DNA of 64,000 nt from Micrasema longulum (GCA_022494885.1 JAGVSM010003641.1:1-64000); one strand, 5' to 3'. Positions 21,160-32,345 are shown, counted from the stretch's first letter. Notes: generated from the sequence alone by a model not told the origin. Translations and numbers: made by a program.

Positions 21160-21294
21160 ATTTGTTCTTTTACAATTCATGATAATATTGAATGATAATA
21201 TTTCCCTCACTGGGATGTTTCGTGCCAAGGGAGACATTTTATATAGTTTTTAAACATGCCTTATAAAACAGGATGAAATCATAATATCAAATCA
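21160..21294 (-). mobile_element. LINE H 3' UTR, distal part
   Basis: Minus strand: GGCATGTTTAAAAAC, AATGTCTCCCTTGGCACG and CCCAGTGAGGGAAA, matching the 3' UTR end of the plus-strand LINE H at 31450-31520. The matching upstream part lies at 22040-22140, separated by an insertion. Confidence 0.75.
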
Positions 21295-22020
21295 ATATCA
21301 AATATTAAATACTAAGGACTAACAATAGACAGAAAATTGACATGGACAATTCATATAAATAATTTAATTAGCAACGTGGCGACATTATCGAGTCTTTTTT
21401 AAAAAATCAAAAATTTGTTCCAAAAACGGAAAAAATTCTAATGTATGAAGCCTATGTAAAAACTTAAATATGTTATACGCAACTACTATGGGGAGCAGGA
21501 TATCAAAATGACATAAACAGACAACAAAGACAACAAAATAAAATATTAAAGTTAGTATATGACCTTCCCTATCTAACTGCAGCTAGAGAACTTTTTAAAC
21601 AAACTAAGCAATTAAATATAACTGAACTCTTTCAACTAGAATCATTAAAATTTATCCATAAATTAGCCACTAATGTAATTGTAGACGTAGAACAAAAACT
21701 TGTAAAAAATTGTAGTTAACATGGACATAATACGAGAATATCAGAAAAATATCATATACAACTTTCTAAAACAAGACAAGGACAATCAAGACTAATAAAC
21801 CAGGGACTGAAATTATACAATAAACTACCAAATAAAACTAAACAAAAGACTCAGACAAACTTTTCAAAAGATGTAAAAATTATTATTTTGAACAACAGAG
21901 TATGAATAAAAAATATTTATATTATTTTTGTAAAATGAATGTAATAATCCGTAAGGGTTTATAAATAAATTTTAGAGTAAAAAAAATAAAATAAAATAAA
22001 ACATAATAAAAACACATAAA
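21295..22020 (+). mobile_element. LINE C-terminus inserted in LINE H
   Basis: Reads (with frameshifts) KYLGLTIDRKLTW, ...YATTMWGAGYQND-like, RQQRQQNKILKLVYDLPYL, then ELFQLESLKFIHKLAT, QGQSRLINQGLKLYNKLP, FSKDVKIIILNNRV. This is the post-palm region and end of a CR1/jockey-type ORF2. The 3' UTR is about 60 bases, then a TAAATAAATTTT and an AAAATAAAATAAAA tail. It lies antisense to the host LINE H. Confidence 0.8.
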
Positions 22021-22039
22021 ACTCACAAATAAAAACACT

Positions 22040-22140
22040 ATATATAAGAACACATCTATCTACCTATTTGACCCGATTCACTCATCAATCCGTGCGCATC
22101 CCACGTCCATTATCCATTTCTTAATGACGATTTTATAGTG
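22040..22140 (-). mobile_element. LINE H, end of ORF2 and start of 3' UTR
   Basis: Reverse complement of 31208-31280: AAGAAATGGATAATGGACGT, GCGCACGGATTGATGAGTG, CAAATAGGTAGATAG. It is separated from its 3' end (21160) by about 740 bases of inserted LINE. Confidence 0.75.
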
Positions 22141-22284
22141 ACATTGTTATTTTTTATTTCATAAAATGTTTTTTAGTAGGTATTTGCAACTGGTATTTAT
22201 TTTCCATACTTATAAAAAACACCCTATGAAATCTAACGTATGTTCAAAATATACACAGCATTACTTTCTAAACAGAAATTTTAA

Positions 22285-22452
22285 AGCTGAAACCTTTATT
22301 GGTGCGAGTGAGATTCATCTAACGGAATAAATTACCCAGAGTGAAAATATTATTCAATTTTTCAGTTGATTTCATCGACTGTATTTTGAGTTGGTCCAAA
22401 TGTTTGCAGATGATACAATTTCTCCTTCTAGAGAATTATTAGATATTATAAA
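22285..22452 (+). repeat. Foldback family E, arm end
   Basis: GCTGAAACCTTTATTGGTGCG, GAGATTCATCTAACGG, then TTTGAGTTGGTCCAAATG and TTTGCAGATGATACAATTTC, diverged from the usual TTTGCAGACTGGATTTCC. The last part mimics an RT FADD box by chance. Confidence 0.65.
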
Positions 22453-22914
22453 AGAGATTAATAAAATTTTAGAGAGATAAATGTGCTAGTTGAGGCATAT
22501 ACTCGTAAGCACGCTGCATTTGATATACCCATGCAGTGTCCTTTGCGAAAATGCAAAAATATGTATTAATGAGATAATATGTATTTGTACTAGAGAAATA
22601 TCACATACTACGAATACCAATAAAAATATTTGAATTGTTTTAGAAAAAGAATTGTATTTTCTAAATCAATGCAGATATTTATAAGAAATATTTTCATGTA
22701 TAACTTTTAAAATAAAATTGTATAAAAACTTGTCTCCACAAAAACGCAACATGTGGCCTTGACAATTGTGACGTCAAGACAAACAATTTTAAATTTTTTA
22801 CACAATCGTTACGTTTTAAGGGTGTGCCCAATGAAATGAACGTTTTCGTTTTTTTTTTTTTTTTTAATGGAAAAAGAAAAACTTGATTTCATTTTATTTC
22901 CTGAAATGTTTAAC
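22453..22914. other. No gene recognised
   Basis: AT-rich, with an 18-base T run near 22846. Confidence 0.4.
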
Positions 22915-23050
22915 TTTTCAGACCATTTCTTAAAAGTCGTAAATAACTTGAGACGGAAAAATGGTCAACAAGTTGTGGTAGAGTAGGATTTGAATCTCAG
23001 ACCATTGGCGTGAGTTCACAATACTACCAGGGGACCACAACTCGGTTCAG
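22915..23050 (-). mobile_element. SINE D copy, diverged
   Basis: AAATGGTCAACAAGTTG, GTAGAGTAGGATTTGAAT, then a head with CAGACCATTGGCGTGAG and GGGACCACAACTCGGTTC. Confidence 0.65.
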
Positions 23051-23134
23051 ATTTAAACTTATAAATTTTAAAATATTTTTTATGCTACCAATAAGTTTAC
23101 GAAAAAATGTTTTTTTTTTTGCTTATTGTTTTAT

Positions 23135-23205
23135 CATTTGAGAATCGAATCCGAGTTATTGTGTATGATAATTTAACGCGCGACCACAACATCACATCGT
23201 TGAAA
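23135..23205 (-). mobile_element. tRNA-like SINE head fragment
   Basis: GAGAATCGAATCCGAG (B-box in reverse) and AACGCGCGACCACAACATCAC (A-box side in reverse); the rest of the SINE is absent. Confidence 0.5.
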
Positions 23206-23484
23206 TGATATATAGCCATACACAGCCATAAAAATGTATTTTACTGTATTTTTTCCACTCAGATAATGAGTTAGTAGTACAATGCTTTACTTTTACTTCC
23301 TTTTGCCAGCTTTGTTTTGTATGGAGCTGCATGGTTATAGGGGACGACGGGGTAAGACAGGGAAATGCATAAATACAGGAAAATAGTTTAAAGATACTAA
23401 CGAACAACAATCAGTGCAAAAATAACAACAAAAAGAGTGACGCTTTTTCAACAACACATAATCTTCGGAACATTGAAACAATCT
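23206..23484. other. No gene recognised
   Basis: Unassigned DNA. The right part (23400-23484) leads into PLE sequence. Confidence 0.3.
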
Positions 23485-23650
23485 TAAAGAGGTGGGAAGG
23501 TTTTCACGGTCACTGTTATCAATATGTTTCTTTTTTTGGTGAAACCGTGTGTGTTGGATTTGTAAATTGTTTACCCTAAAGATGGCTCCTGCAATGGTAA
23601 CCGAAACGTCGGAACAAATCCAACACACAAGGTTTCACCCAAAAAATAAA
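23485..23650. mobile_element. PLE family 1 terminal repeat, palindromic fragment
   Basis: Two partial copies of the PLE 1 terminal repeat face each other. Left, minus strand: GGTTTTCACGGTCACTGTTATC, split here as TTCACGGTCACTG and TTGTTTC-like, then GGTGAAACCGTGTGTGTTGG. Right, plus strand: AAGATGGCTCCTGCAATGG, CCGAAACGTCGGAAC, AAATCCAACACACAAGG. The arms around GGATTTG/CAAATCC are self-complementary. The hammerhead-like core (23576-23610) has CTAAAGA instead of CTGANGA and so should be dead. Confidence 0.7.
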
Positions 23651-23879
23651 CATTTGGAACGATCTTTGTATTTTTTTTCAATTTGTCTTCATTTTAAGGT
23701 AATTAAAATATTCAAAAAATAATAAAAACGGTATAGATATATAAAATACAAGTTAGGCAAGGCAAGATCAGTCCGACGTGCAGTTGTCTTTTTCGCACAG
23801 TATCGGGGAGGCATTTGCGGCGAGAGAATAACAAAAACAATATTTAAATTCATCAAAATTCTCAGATACCGCCTGTCCT

Positions 23880-23978
23880 CTTAAAGCGTTTGCGGCACAA
23901 GAGAAAACAGTTTTTCTCGTGTGTTTTGTACGTTAATACACGATATATTACGCCCTCGAGAGCGTTTGGAATACCAGT
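23880..23978 (+). repeat. Dispersed repeat M
   Basis: AGAGAAAACAGTTTTTCTCG, TGTGTTTTGTACG, GTTTGGAATACCAGTCCTG; matches 9275-9358. Hairpin-forming CGAGAAAA/TTTTCTCG-type core. Confidence 0.5.
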
Positions 23979-24649
23979 CCTGTTTAGTAATTTTTTTTCA
24001 CTGCCTTAAAAGTAAAATGGATATTTATGTACGAAAATGTGTGTATTTGTATTAAAATTGAAAGTTTCTTTATCAGTAACCTGTAATTGTAAGTCAATAA
24101 TAATTTGAAATAAGTGCCTTTACATACCGTTGGTATAGTATTGAGTGTCAATATTAAATGTGTCCGTTTTTTTCAAATTTATAAATGAGCACTAAATTTG
24201 GAAAAAATTGTATAGGTTACATGCCATTCGAACAAAAAAATTCTGCTATCCAAGATAATGTTTTTAAGATAATACTTTTACGTTCACATATTATTTTATT
24301 TGAATACAAGCCTTCAAAATGAAATGTCAAGTGGATGAAAGCGAACCTTCTGACACCTCTTTCTGTTTGCGTTTAATTGAGGGAATAAAGCTGTCAATGC
24401 CACCTGCAATATTTGCGCAGTAGATGGTAAAGATGATTTTTTAAATAAAATAATGGAAAAAGGAGAATACATCATTTACAAATTTGTCGAAAAAAAACAT
24501 TTTTTTGTGTGATCTTGTTCTCTTTATTTGCCTAAAAACGGACACAATTTATGTTTACATTTAACATCGTCGTCAATCTTTCAAAAAGGCGTATCATGAA
24601 TCTGTTAATGTTTTACACCACTTTTTTAGAATTTGTTTGGAATATTCGT
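23979..24649. other. No gene recognised
   Basis: AT-rich; no motif or family match noticed. Confidence 0.4.
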
Positions 24650-24725
24650 TGAGAGTGATATGGCGTTCTTTACTATCTACCAACCCTTACGGAGAAACGG
24701 CGTGATAGTTTGTTGTTGTTGTTGT
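24650..24725 (+). mobile_element. LINE A 3' end only
   Basis: ATGGCGTTCTTTACTATC, ACCAACCCTTACGGAGAAAC, GGCGTGATAG, then a (TTG)n tail. The 75-base fragment is a very short 5'-truncated insertion. Confidence 0.75.
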
Positions 24726-24944
24726 TCATGTACAAGAGGTTCGAAAACTTAAAAACATTTTATCTCGAAACATCCTTTTTCGACATTTATCCTTCATATC
24801 CTGTTTCCTTAATTTATTTAAATTATTTTACACGTACTAAATAAGTTGTTATATTATTTATAGAGTTACATAAATCGAAAAGTACGCAACTAACGTTAAT
24901 TCTTTTGGTTAAATTCACCGTTTTGCTTATGTAAATTTCACGTC

Positions 24945-25070
24945 ATTGTAAACGAGCTGAAAACTTTATCGATGCGGGTAAGACGTATCCGAACCCAGAG
25001 TTATAAACCCTGTTAATGCCTAGACTTTCATATGTCTTTCTTGAATGGGTTACATCTTGGGATGTCTGCA
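24945..25070 (-). repeat. Foldback family E remnant
   Basis: GAGCTGAAAACTTTATCGATGC, GGTAAGACGTATCCG, ATAAACCCTGTTAATGCCTAG, ACTTTCATATG; internal deletion brings the loop part next to the arm end. Confidence 0.5.
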
Positions 25071-25629
25071 ATTTCCTTTTTGTTTTTCTTTACGTCCCCA
25101 TCATGCCCTGTCTTCCCCTACACATTAGTTTTACCTTTTACAGTCAAGCCGTTAAAGTGCCGACTGATATACGGTGACAAAGCAGAGCACCTATTCTGAA
25201 TACTGGTACACTACCGACGTTCGCGTAGAACACATAAAATTCTTCAGAAATACGAGCGTGTAGATATTTTATGCGGACCGTAAAAATACAAAGAGATGGA
25301 CCATAAAATGTTTTGACTAAGTAAAGAGTGATGCATGTTACCTATTTTACGCATTTCTCTTCATAAACATAGTAATTATGCAAATAATTTTGCAGTACAT
25401 GAAAAAAATGCTAAACATAAAAAAAAATACATAATAAGTTTTTCTGGGTTTCATGCCGTGTGTCGTTCATACTATTTACCGACGTCCATCATCAGGTTGA
25501 CGTTATTTGCAAAATAGATGTGCAACCTCATGTGTGCATGTCATAGTCGTTTCTGTCTACAGCTTGTCAATATTAAACTGCGGCAGCTTCGCAGTCCACG
25601 CTTTTATGTGATTTCTTTATTACTGGGTA
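25071..25629. other. No gene recognised
   Basis: Unassigned. A 60-codon frame at 25335-25517 is not convincing. Confidence 0.35.
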
Positions 25630-26262
25630 CCAGGGCCTCGATTTTGATGGGAAGATAAGGACTTCATACCCTCACCTTGACGGTATAGTTGAAGATAAAT
25701 TCTCCCTAGCGATTCCGAAGATACACTACCGACTCCCCACCTTCAAGATTTTATGTAAGTACATCGGTTTGTATCGACGGGTCGAAAACCCCCCGATACT
25801 TTTATCTACGCATTAAAATTAACAAAAAAAGATTCCACGAAGCAATTTTTCCTTTAATTACGATTTACTTTAATTTTTTTTAGTTTTGAGGTTGGCACTT
25901 TTTTTCTTAAAAGCCCTTAAAAATATGAGAAAGAAATAAGTAAATTTATAAGTTGAATTAAATTCTAACACAACTGTCAGTTTTGTAAACGAGTGGCTAA
26001 ATGAAAAATATATCATCGCTGTATTCTGCCCTATTAACATGTAAAAGTATTTAGGAGTAAGAAAATTGCCACCACAAAAAAATAATTAGTTATTATTTGT
26101 TTTCCGTCTGAGACGTAAAAGGAGCCGGCTTTGTAATCGCTCAGTAGATAAAGATAGACGATTGTTAAGCATAACGTCTTGGCAATTGTCAAAAGTTGTA
26201 TAAAAATCATGTTCAAGCGAGCATTTTTTACTTGCATTGGGACTCATTGGAGTTTATAAGCT
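25630..26262 (+). repeat. Dispersed repeat I, copy 2
   Basis: Same order of words as 15476-16242, but with a single copy of the 122-base unit and a changed centre near 26000. Confidence 0.65.
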
Positions 26263-26317
26263 TACGCTTCACGTATCAGTCTAGGGGAAATATAAAACTG
26301 CAGTAAACTATCTTTAA

Positions 26318-26400
26318 AAAAATATTTCACGTTTATTCTGCCAGGAATCGAGCCCGAGACCTCTAGTATGGTTGGCAAACGCAGTTTGACTTAACTCATC
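26318..26400 (-). mobile_element. SINE B head fragment
   Basis: GCCAGGAATCGAGCCCGAGACC and TGGTTGGCAAACGCAG give the reversed B-box side of a SINE B-like tRNA head; the body is missing apart from a TATTTCACG word. Confidence 0.5.
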
Positions 26401-26899
26401 ATCATTTATAAAAGTAGCCATTCATCCGGTCGAAAACGCTTGTCCTGGTTTTAGATTATATTTCACACACATACCTGTATTCTGCATAAAACAAACGCCT
26501 TAAAATTAAACGATATTTAAAAACATTAATTGATTTATTACTTTTTTATTGTTATGATGAATAATATTTCAAACATCTGACCTTAGAAAAAAAAACTATC
26601 CGGGTATGGAGGAAAGCCATTTAAACTTTAAAGTATATAATTTCTACCCACTGTTTTTTTCCTTTAAAACCACTCATATTTCAAGGAAAATAATGTTGAA
26701 TTTTTAACACAGTATTTAAATCACCCCGTTTTGTTAAGAAAATGCTAAGTGGGGTTATAAATAGTAGAACAAGAGGAAAGTGTAATGAAATGTAAGAATA
26801 TTTATAGGGTTAAAAAGCAAAGAGTAATAAGAGTATCCATTATGGTGAAAAATTTTGTTTCTAAAATTATACAGTAATTAGTTTTTTTTTTGAATTGCC
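26401..26899. other. No gene recognised
   Basis: AT-rich; nothing recognised. Confidence 0.4.
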
Positions 26900-27015
26900 A
26901 TTAACTTTGGACGCGTGCTTTTGACTCGATGGCTGCTCTCAGGTAAAAATCACAACAAAGGAAATCGAGTGGGGATAAGTTGGCCTAGTTGTGTAGTGGT
27001 TTGCGTGTTGCATCT
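26900..27015 (+). mobile_element. SINE C copy
   Basis: TTTTGACTCGATGGCTGCTC, GGAAATCGAGTGGGGATAAG, GGCCTAGTTGTGTAGTGGTT, then lost before the B-box. Confidence 0.65.
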
Positions 27016-27029
27016 CGATCATCTGTTAT

Positions 27030-27186
27030 ATAAAGGTAAGGTGATAATTCGCTCGTTTCAGGTCCGAGACATTGAAATATTGTAGTTTTAAACAACCTTT
27101 AAAACGAGTGTAAACCTTCGGCCCTGCTAGTAATCTAACTCGGGACCTCAAGTGTCATGGCGAATATGCCAACCACTATACTGCTA
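27030..27186 (-). mobile_element. SINE B copy (head right)
   Basis: AAGGTGATAATTCGCTCGTTTC, ATTGAAATATTGTAG, then a reversed head with CTAACTCGGGACCTC and GCCAACCACTATACTGC. It stands head to head with the plus-strand copy that follows. Confidence 0.6.
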
Positions 27187-27645
27187 TTTGTCGGCTTTGT
27201 GGTGTAGTGCTCAGCGCGTGCGCCTACTATGCAAGAGGTTTTGGGTTTGATTACCGGGTTAACATAAAATATTTTTAAAAAAAAAGTGTTTTTACACTAG
27301 AGTATTTCATAGTTCCTGGCACCTGAAGCCTGAGACTGATCATTTGATTTTCATGTAACAAAAATGATCAAGATACAGTTATATTTTTTTTGCACCACAA
27401 CAGGCCAGGAGGCCTAATTACAGTGGTGAATTTCATCACAGAACACCCAGGCTTGAGAAAAATCACATTTAATTTTTGTGTTCTCACCGAGAATCGAACC
27501 CGGAACCTTCCGTGTGTGAATGAAGCGTCTTGACCACTACACCACGAAGGCCGCCAACGCCAACGGTACGCTGCGGTTAGTGTACCAATCCAGTTCCTTA
27601 TGCACCATTAGATGCGGAAAGGGTATGGTGATGATAATGATACTA
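27187..27645 (+). mobile_element. SINE B copy split by SINE A
   Basis: Head TTGTGGTGTAGTGCTCAGCG and GGGTTTGATTACCGGG; body CACTAGAGTATTTCATAG, CTGATCATTTGATTTTCATG, then interrupted at 27391 and continued from about 27558 with GTACGCTGCGGTTAGTGTAC, CAATCCAGTTCCTTATGC, ACCATTAGATGCGGAAAGG and a GATGATAATGAT tail. Confidence 0.8.
27392..27557 (-). mobile_element. SINE A, full copy nested in SINE B
   Basis: All SINE A landmarks in reverse: CACCACAACAGGCCAGG, CACAGTGGTGAATTTC, CCCAGGCTTGAGAAAAATC, GAATCGAACCCGGAACC, TTGACCACTACACCACG. Its A-tail is the T run at 27383-27391. Confidence 0.85.
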
Positions 27646-27914
27646 CGAGGATAACCTATCCCTACCTGATTTTTATCTTATTTTATCTGAAATTTGTTTT
27701 CGTTGATCGAGTTTAAAAAACTCGTCCGAGGTTTATGTCTTTTCAATCTATAATTCTCCTTCCAACCAGTTTTCTAAATTGGATCATGTTATGCAGAAAC
27801 CATCCTCCAACCAACTCACGATTTGCAAAATTTGACTTTAAGTTAAATTCAAACAATTTAAATTCAAATTCTATTAAACAAACTTCTAAAGAAGAAAAAA
27901 TATAAGAATTTGAG

Positions 27915-28262
27915 ATGAATAAGTCACTCAGATACCAACATAACATTAAAATTTCTAAATTCCATACAAGTCATGGTCAAAAAAACTTTGTCTTCAAAGA
28001 TGTAAAAAAATGTAATAATCTTCCCAATGAACTAAAAACAATTGAAAACAATATATCAATAAATAAATTAAAAGTTAATCTAAAGAAATTTTCTGAACAC
28101 GTGTAAAAACAACATTAAATTTTAATTAATATTATTGTTTTATGTTTTTTCTTTATATATCCAATGTTTTTATTTTTATTTTTCTTTCTCATGTACTCGT
28201 ATTTAAAATGATATAAACTATTATAAATAAACAACTAAAACAGTGTAAGTTAATCTCCAAGC
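27915..28262 (+). mobile_element. LINE C-terminus
   Basis: Open frame to 28106: KSLRYQHNIKISKFHTSHG, QKNFVFKDVKKCNNLPNEL, INKLKVNLKKF. This is the F-x-x-G-x-x-W-N-x-L-P type end of CR1/L2-like ORF2, here with C in place of W. A 150-base 3' UTR follows, ending ATAAATAAACAA. Confidence 0.6.
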
Positions 28263-28949
28263 ACAAGAGTTAGTCTCTTTTTTTGAAGAGTTACAGTGAT
28301 AACATTTATTAAATGTGTAAAAGTAGATATGTTTCGAATTTTACAAAAACATGTACTTTTTATGAAATTTATTATTAATTAAAAAATTGTTTAAGTTAAC
28401 TATTGTGTGCCATTATCACTTATTTTGATTCTATTAATTTTTTGTACTGAGAGTGAATTAATTTTACCGTTTTTTGCTTATAAACGCCATATTTCTGCAC
28501 TAAAATTGAACTGAAAATTAAATCCTTAAATTCAAATTACCTATTTTTTATAGTGAAAGGAGACTTTTTTACATTAATGCACAGGTCAACTCTTCCTTGT
28601 ATTTGCATTTATTACAGTACCTACAATTGGAGCGCTTACCTGAAGTGGAGAAATGTTTACTGACGCAAGCGGAAGTTGAAGCTAAATTTACCGAACACAA
28701 CGATACAAACTTGTATATTTTATTAAGTAAATATACGATATAACCTCGCGTATATGGTTAACTTAACTATACACACTCTTCCTGTTAATTTCTCAGTGTT
28801 ATCTTGGTGATAAATTTACAATAACCCTACAAAAGTTGAATAAAAAAAAGGAAATTAAATCGTCTACAGAAATAAAAATGCTATGTGGTAAATTTTTTTA
28901 AAATACTGAATACAAGAAAATACAGTTTTATGAAAATTATATTATTTTT
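28263..28949. other. No gene recognised
   Basis: AT-rich. A short word near 28720-28755 (AAGTAAATATACGATATAAC) resembles the flank of repeat M. Confidence 0.35.
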
Positions 28950-29240
28950 ATTTTCTTTTTAATATTCTTCTTCGCAGTCTCAATCCTGGGGATTGGTTTG
29001 CAGCAAAGTCCTGCATCTCGTCCTTTATTGGTTTCTATTTTCTGCAGCCCTCTTCAGCTCGACATATGAGGCGCAGTTTAAATCTTCGCACACTTGCTCC
29101 AAATATTCCCGTCAGGGCCGCCCTCTATAATTTGTCCCCTCAGCCATTCCCTCTATGATGTCGTGCAGGAGACCCTCATGGCGCATAATGTGGCCGATCC
29201 ATCGGGCTCGCCTCTCTGAGATGGTTTTGATTAGCATAAT
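28950..29240 (-). mobile_element. LINE C-terminus (RTE/jockey-like)
   Basis: Minus strand reads ISERRARWIGHIMRHEGLLH, DIIEGMAEG, YRGRP, EYLEQVCEDLNCASY, VELKRAAENRN and RCRTLLQTNPQD. The RWIGH, GRPR and late W motifs are those of many insect LINE ORF2 ends. A stop or frameshift at the GRP box marks it as dead. Confidence 0.75.
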
Positions 29241-29334
29241 TTAGAGGCATGTATACCAACATAAAAAAATTGACAATCGGACTTTTCTGAACACCCTTCG
29301 TAAATATTATACATTAATTTACCGCATATTTTTT

Positions 29335-29510
29335 AAATGCATATTTGCGTTCTTATGATTTACCCAAATATTTAAATTTTGGGCGCATTTTCAACGAGCT
29401 CTAAGTAACTCACTATTAATGAGGATCTAGTTGGAGTAGAGTAGGGTTCGAACTTTGGACCTCTGGACCGTAAGTCGGCAACACTAGCCACGGGATCATA
29501 ACCAGGTTTA
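29335..29510 (-). mobile_element. SINE D copy
   Basis: GTTCTTATGATTTACCCAAA, CATTTTCAACGAGC, GTTGGAGTAGAGTAGGG, TTCGAACTTTGGACC, GCCACGGGATCATAACC. Head at right. Confidence 0.75.
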
Positions 29511-29600
29511 CTTGAGAGATCGCATTTCGACGTTATTTAGCCTACTTTCACTCTCGTTATTCCAATTATATACTTGCACTTCGGTCCCATACACACAGGT
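29511..29600 (-). mobile_element. LINE A fragment
   Basis: GAGATCGCATTTCGACG and TTAGCCTACTTTCACTC match 8205-8280 of the better copy. It starts where the SINE D head stops. Confidence 0.6.
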
Positions 29601-30884
29601 CTGCGCTTATGATAAATATAATAATTATTTTAATCACTATTTTTGTTGTGAAAATACAGTAGAGCGAAAATAAGTAATAATTTAATTTTCTTAAACAATT
29701 AACGCTTTTTCTTTTACATAATTCAGATGTTCACTCCGGTGCAACGCTATGCGACGATGCCTCATATAAAAGAAATTTCGGATTCAATTCCTGACTGTTA
29801 ACTAGGAAAGTTGATTTGAAAGTGTGTTTTATTTACAACTGAAAATAATATTTCTTTATTGAATCTCACGCACACTAAAATAAATATTCGGTACACGAAA
29901 AAGAGTGTTCACAAAGCAGTTCAGACCAAAATGGAAAAAAAAGTGTGTCAGCAGCGTTCATAATTATTTTCAGAGTAATTGGCTTAATTTGTAGGGGACA
30001 TGTCGGCACTTTGAGTTGTTATTTGGTCTACACATGCAAACTTATTAAATCTATGCAAAACTACTTCAAGCACAGTCGAATAGTCCTTCATTCTTTTCCA
30101 AAAATACTACTAAGTCAATGACCAATGAAATTTCACGTAACGGAAATCATCAAATTTGATTTTCATCGATCTAATTGGCATTCAATCATTATGATTTATA
30201 ATCAAGTAACAGTTAACTATAAATTATAACGAAACCAAAATCAGTTTTATTTACTTTTATTCGATTTAAGAAACATGATTTTAGTTTCGGTAAAGAACTT
30301 CTTATCAGCGTGTATTACGAAATTTCATTTACTTGTAATAATATGCTAAAGTTAATGTTTTTTAATTGAGGCCCAACTCATTAAACCAAATCGAATCAAC
30401 ATTTTTTACTATACACAGTTTGAAGTTAAAAAAATAATAAGATGTTAATACAATTCAGAAGGTATGACTGGTTATTTTTTATTTAAAAAAAATTTTGTCG
30501 TTTTGTTTTTTTTTTTTTTTAAATTGACTAATTCGAGAAAATAAAAGTAATTTTAAAGTTTTTTTTCAAAACAAAATATTTTTTTTGTATCTACCTTAGA
30601 AATAGTTCGTTTTGAAAAACAACTGATTGTTAAACTACAAATACACCCAAAGTTCGCGCGTTTTGGCGAAAATGAAATATATTTATAGGTCCCAAAATCT
30701 AATAAGACTAGATTTTTCATTATTTAGAAAAATTCAACTTTGGAAATGAACTGTACAATTAGGATTTGAAGTTTTCTTTCAGTTTTAAAGCTGCAGAACA
30801 GTGTTTATTTGGTACATTTTGCAATGTATTATAATTAATTACCCACTAAGACTTATCAGTGTACACAATTTTCTAAGATAGGTT
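29601..30884. other. No gene recognised
   Basis: A weak tRNA-like word pair at 29725-29800 (CACTCCGGTGCAACG, GGATTCAATTCCTG) may be a decayed SINE B head. The rest is AT-rich with homopolymer runs near 30510 and 30560. Confidence 0.35.
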
Positions 30885-31562
30885 TATTTTACACAGATAC
30901 ACAAAAAGCTTTCATAAAAAATATCTTAAGAGTCCCTATCAGAACTAGCTCCCTCGGTATGTTTGAAAATCTTAATGTCAATTCTATAAAACAACTTTAT
31001 GTAAAAACTTTGTTACTATACGCACGTAAACATTATTCTCTACTTTCCGTTACAAATACAAGAGTTACTAGATACTCCACCCTGATGCTGCAAAAAAATA
31101 AAAAAATAAATACAACCTTCGGTCAAAGAGGATTGACCTACTACTCGGTTAAAGTGTACAATCTACTTCCATTATCCACAAGGACAATTAATAAGTTCTC
31201 ATAATATAAAATTATTAAGAAGTGGATAGTGGAGGTGAGTTGCGCACGGATCGATGAGTGGATCAAGCCAAATAGGTAAAATGTATGCACTGTTTATATT
31301 TTTTTTTAAATTGGTCTTTATAAATTGGTTATGTTTTTTATGAATATTTTTGTTTTTTATTGTTTATTATGTTATAATTAGGTTATTTGGATTAATTGCG
31401 TTTTTTTTAATCGTTATTATTATGTCAACTTTGTTAAATAGCTAATCTTAGGCATGTTTCACATTTTGTAAAATGTTTCCCTCGGCACGGGACACCCCAG
31501 TGAGGGAACATTATTTTGTATAAAAAAATAATACAAATAATGTAAAAGTATAAAAAAAAAAA
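30885..31562 (+). mobile_element. LINE H, C-terminus and 3' UTR
   Basis: Reads YTDTQKAFIKNILRVPIRTS, LYVKTLLLYARKHYSLLS, VTNTRVTRYSTLMLQKNKK, TTFGQRGLTYYSVKVYNLLP, with a stop after NKFS (31202), then out of frame KKWIVEV. This is the end of a CR1/jockey-type ORF2. The 3' UTR carries GCGCACGGATCGATGAGTGG, GGCATGTTTCACATTTTG, CACGGGACACCCCAGTGAGG and ends in an A-rich run. A second copy is on the minus strand at 21160-22140. Confidence 0.75.
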
Positions 31563-31609
31563 ATACGTACCAAATATATAAATATATATATATATGTAAT
31601 ATATTCTTT

Positions 31610-32345
31610 TTCTTCGATGGCGCTACAGCCCAAATCGAGCCTTGACCTCCTTCAACTTTTGCCTCCAACTCCGCCTATCTTCAGTAGACATTTTCCAATT
31701 TGCACCTTGTAGAAGCTGTGCTGCATCATTTTTGACTTCATACTCTCACCTCAACCTGGGTCTTCCGATCCTTTTTTTACGTCCGGATGCCCAATCATGA
31801 TTCTCTTAGGTACTTCTTTGTACGTGTCCAACCCATCTCGACCTGAGCAGTTTATGTGTGAGTTGAAATACTAGGGGCTTTATGTATACTGTACAATTTG
31901 AAATTTTGCCTAATGCGCCACTCTTCTCCATCTTTCACGGGACCTCAGATTCGGCGAAGAACTCTCCTTTCAAATAATACACATTTATTCTACTTTTGAG
32001 TCGTTTCTCAGTTCTGAGGGTCATGATTGTTGGTACTCTCCTCAGCCATTCCATTGACAATGCGTCTCCACCATTTACGGCTCTACGCTCTCTATTGAGT
32101 TGCAGCTCTGCCTCTGTTTCTTCGTGTCCAAAGAACTGTAGAAAACGTTGGTAGCATATGGCCGATAGGCGAACTTTTACGTTGAGTTCTTCCAGCACAG
32201 AGACATTTGTTCTTCTGGCTGTCCATGGTATTATCAGCATTTGACGCCAACACCACATTTCGAAGACATCTTTTCCCTCCTGCTCACGTGGTTTAACTGA
32301 CCACGTTTTTGCGTCGTATTAAAATATCGGAAACACAAGCATACG
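31610..32345 (-). mobile_element. LINE C-terminal region, decayed
   Basis: Minus strand. From the right: YDAKTWSVK, FEMWCWRQML, IIPWTARRTNVSVLEELNVK (open frame 31935-32258), then after a gap SGRKKRIGRPRLR, WEYEVKNDAAQLLQGANWK, STEDRRSWRQKLKEVKARFG and a stop near 31630. The order A-TW, MWCWRRML-IPWT, GRPR, W is the usual LINE ORF2 tail. Left and right parts may be two related elements, because about 80 bases between them do not read through. Confidence 0.7.

Noticed and set aside
22402..22445. FADDT-like sequence resembling an RT active site
   Set aside because: It aligns with the family E terminus (TTTGCAGACTGGATTTCCTCCCTAGGGAG type) with a few changes, and there are no other RT motifs around it.
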